Of a DNA stretch of 5,990 nucleotides, positions 5,588 to 5,990 are shown piece by piece. The DNA comes from Chloroflexota bacterium (GTDB lineage Bacteria > Chloroflexota > Anaerolineae > UBA1429): the NCBI GenBank assembly GCA_012513595.1, contig JAAZBY010000031.1, forward strand, positions 1-5,990, written 5' to 3'. The notes beneath the pieces were generated by a model, which had not been told where the DNA came from, did not search any database, and saw only the letters and a list, made by a program, of their open reading frames with translations. Position numbers and translations under genes: made by a program. Each line of letters starts with the position of its first letter. Within the stretch, counting starts at the first letter, position 1.

Positions 5588-5990
5588 GGCTGTTCCTCCG
5601 CTCTGGCGCGCCGGCCCCCGCCGGAGGGGCGCGCGATGACCTCGACGGTCAGCTCCGTGGCGCCGTCGAGGGCGGGGGCCTTCTCCGGCGGGAGGTCGAC
5701 GGTGATCATCTCCGCGGGGCGCGCGTAGCGCAGCCGGCGCGAGGCGACCACCTCGCCCCCGCACATCACCCGGGCTTCGGCCGGCGCCTCGATCGGCAGG
5801 CGGGCGCGGAACTCGAGGTGTTGCGGCTCACGCCGCAGGGCGGCCTGGTGCAGCGCCTGCGGCACCACGTGGCGGACGTTTGCGCCGGCGCGCAGCGCCA
5901 GGCCGGCCGGGCCCAGATCCCCGTGCCCCGCGGCGTGTTCGGCGGCGTGCCGGCCGGCGCGCAGGGCGGAGGCGGTGACCTCGTCGACCA
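5584..5990 (-). CDS. NAD(P)/FAD-dependent oxidoreductase, C-terminal part (gene cut by window edge)
   Basis: Only the last 134 residues are present; the 5' part lies beyond 5990. The visible start reads VDEVTASALRAGRHAAEHA, the typical last helix of the FAD domain in thioredoxin-reductase/GlpA-GlpB-like flavoproteins. It is followed by GANVRHVVPQAL and a small beta domain with LEFRARLP, RRLRYARPAEMITVDLP and LTVEVIARP. This tail is the one seen in flavoproteins encoded next to DUF1667 genes, often annotated as pyridine-nucleotide-disulfide or glycerol-3-phosphate-dehydrogenase-related oxidoreductases. The nucleotide-binding GxGxxG motifs cannot be checked because they lie outside the window. 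The TGA (5586-5584) overlaps the GTG of the DUF1667 gene, supporting a co-translated complex. An apparent start at 5868 is an internal GTG and not the gene start. Confidence 0.78.
   Translation of the reverse strand, partial: VDEVTASALRAGRHAAEHAAGHGDLGPAGLALRAGANVRHVVPQALHQAALRREPQHLEFRARLPIEAPAEARVMCGGEVVASRRLRYARPAEMITVDLPPEKAPALDGATELTVEVIARPSGGGRRARAEEQP
5595..5599 (-). promoter_or_regulatory. Ribosome binding site deciding the GTG start of the DUF1667 gene
   Basis: The minus strand reads GGAGG followed by AACAGCC and the GTG at 5587. The frame is open further upstream to 5764, but that extension overlaps the oxidoreductase coding sequence and lacks family homology, so the GTG is the preferred start. 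Confidence 0.7.

Overview
The window is about 70% GC by eye and bacterial. It has strong Shine-Dalgarno sites, tight gene overlaps and long spurious antisense frames typical of GC-rich DNA. It carries a cytoplasmic GH106-type glycosidase and a FAD-oxidoreductase/DUF1667 gene pair. These would fit a high-GC Bacillota or Chloroflexota member, but nothing here fixes the phylum. No RNA genes, insertion sequences, CRISPR repeats or prophage genes were seen.

Layout, read from the right edge along the minus strand. (1) 5990-4104 is an operon fragment of three genes joined by 4-bp start/stop overlaps. They are the C-terminal part of an NAD(P)/FAD-dependent oxidoreductase (GlpA/GlpB-like, cut by the window edge), a DUF1667 four-cysteine protein (GTGA overlap, GTG start, strong RBS), and a ketopantoate-reductase-family dehydrogenase (ATGA overlap). 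(2) 3773-4120 on the plus strand is an unrecognised 115-aa protein. Its 3' end overlaps the reductase gene tail to tail by 17 bp. (3) 3573-3772 is a divergent intergenic region with a candidate minus-strand promoter, a 14-bp palindrome and a G-rich run. (4) 3572-525 on the minus strand is a 1015-aa GH106-like (alpha-L-rhamnosidase-type) glycoside hydrolase without a signal peptide. (5) 365-524 holds a very strong intrinsic-terminator-like hairpin and a cluster of four GTTAC/GTAAC half-sites. (6) 364-23 on the minus strand is a small protein with one hydrophobic segment and a proline-rich tail, behind a near-perfect RBS.

Likely physiology: the glycosidase would act on imported oligosaccharides or glycosides carrying rhamnose or a similar sugar. 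The oxidoreductase/DUF1667 pair would form a flavin/iron-sulfur dehydrogenase. In many bacteria DUF1667 genes sit next to glycerol-3-phosphate-dehydrogenase-like flavoproteins. The coupled reductase-family protein may serve the same catabolic step rather than coenzyme A synthesis. That link is inference from gene order. No wholly new system can be demonstrated from this window. The most interesting items are the reductase coupled to the DUF1667 unit, the GTTAC half-site cluster, and the two unrecognised small genes.
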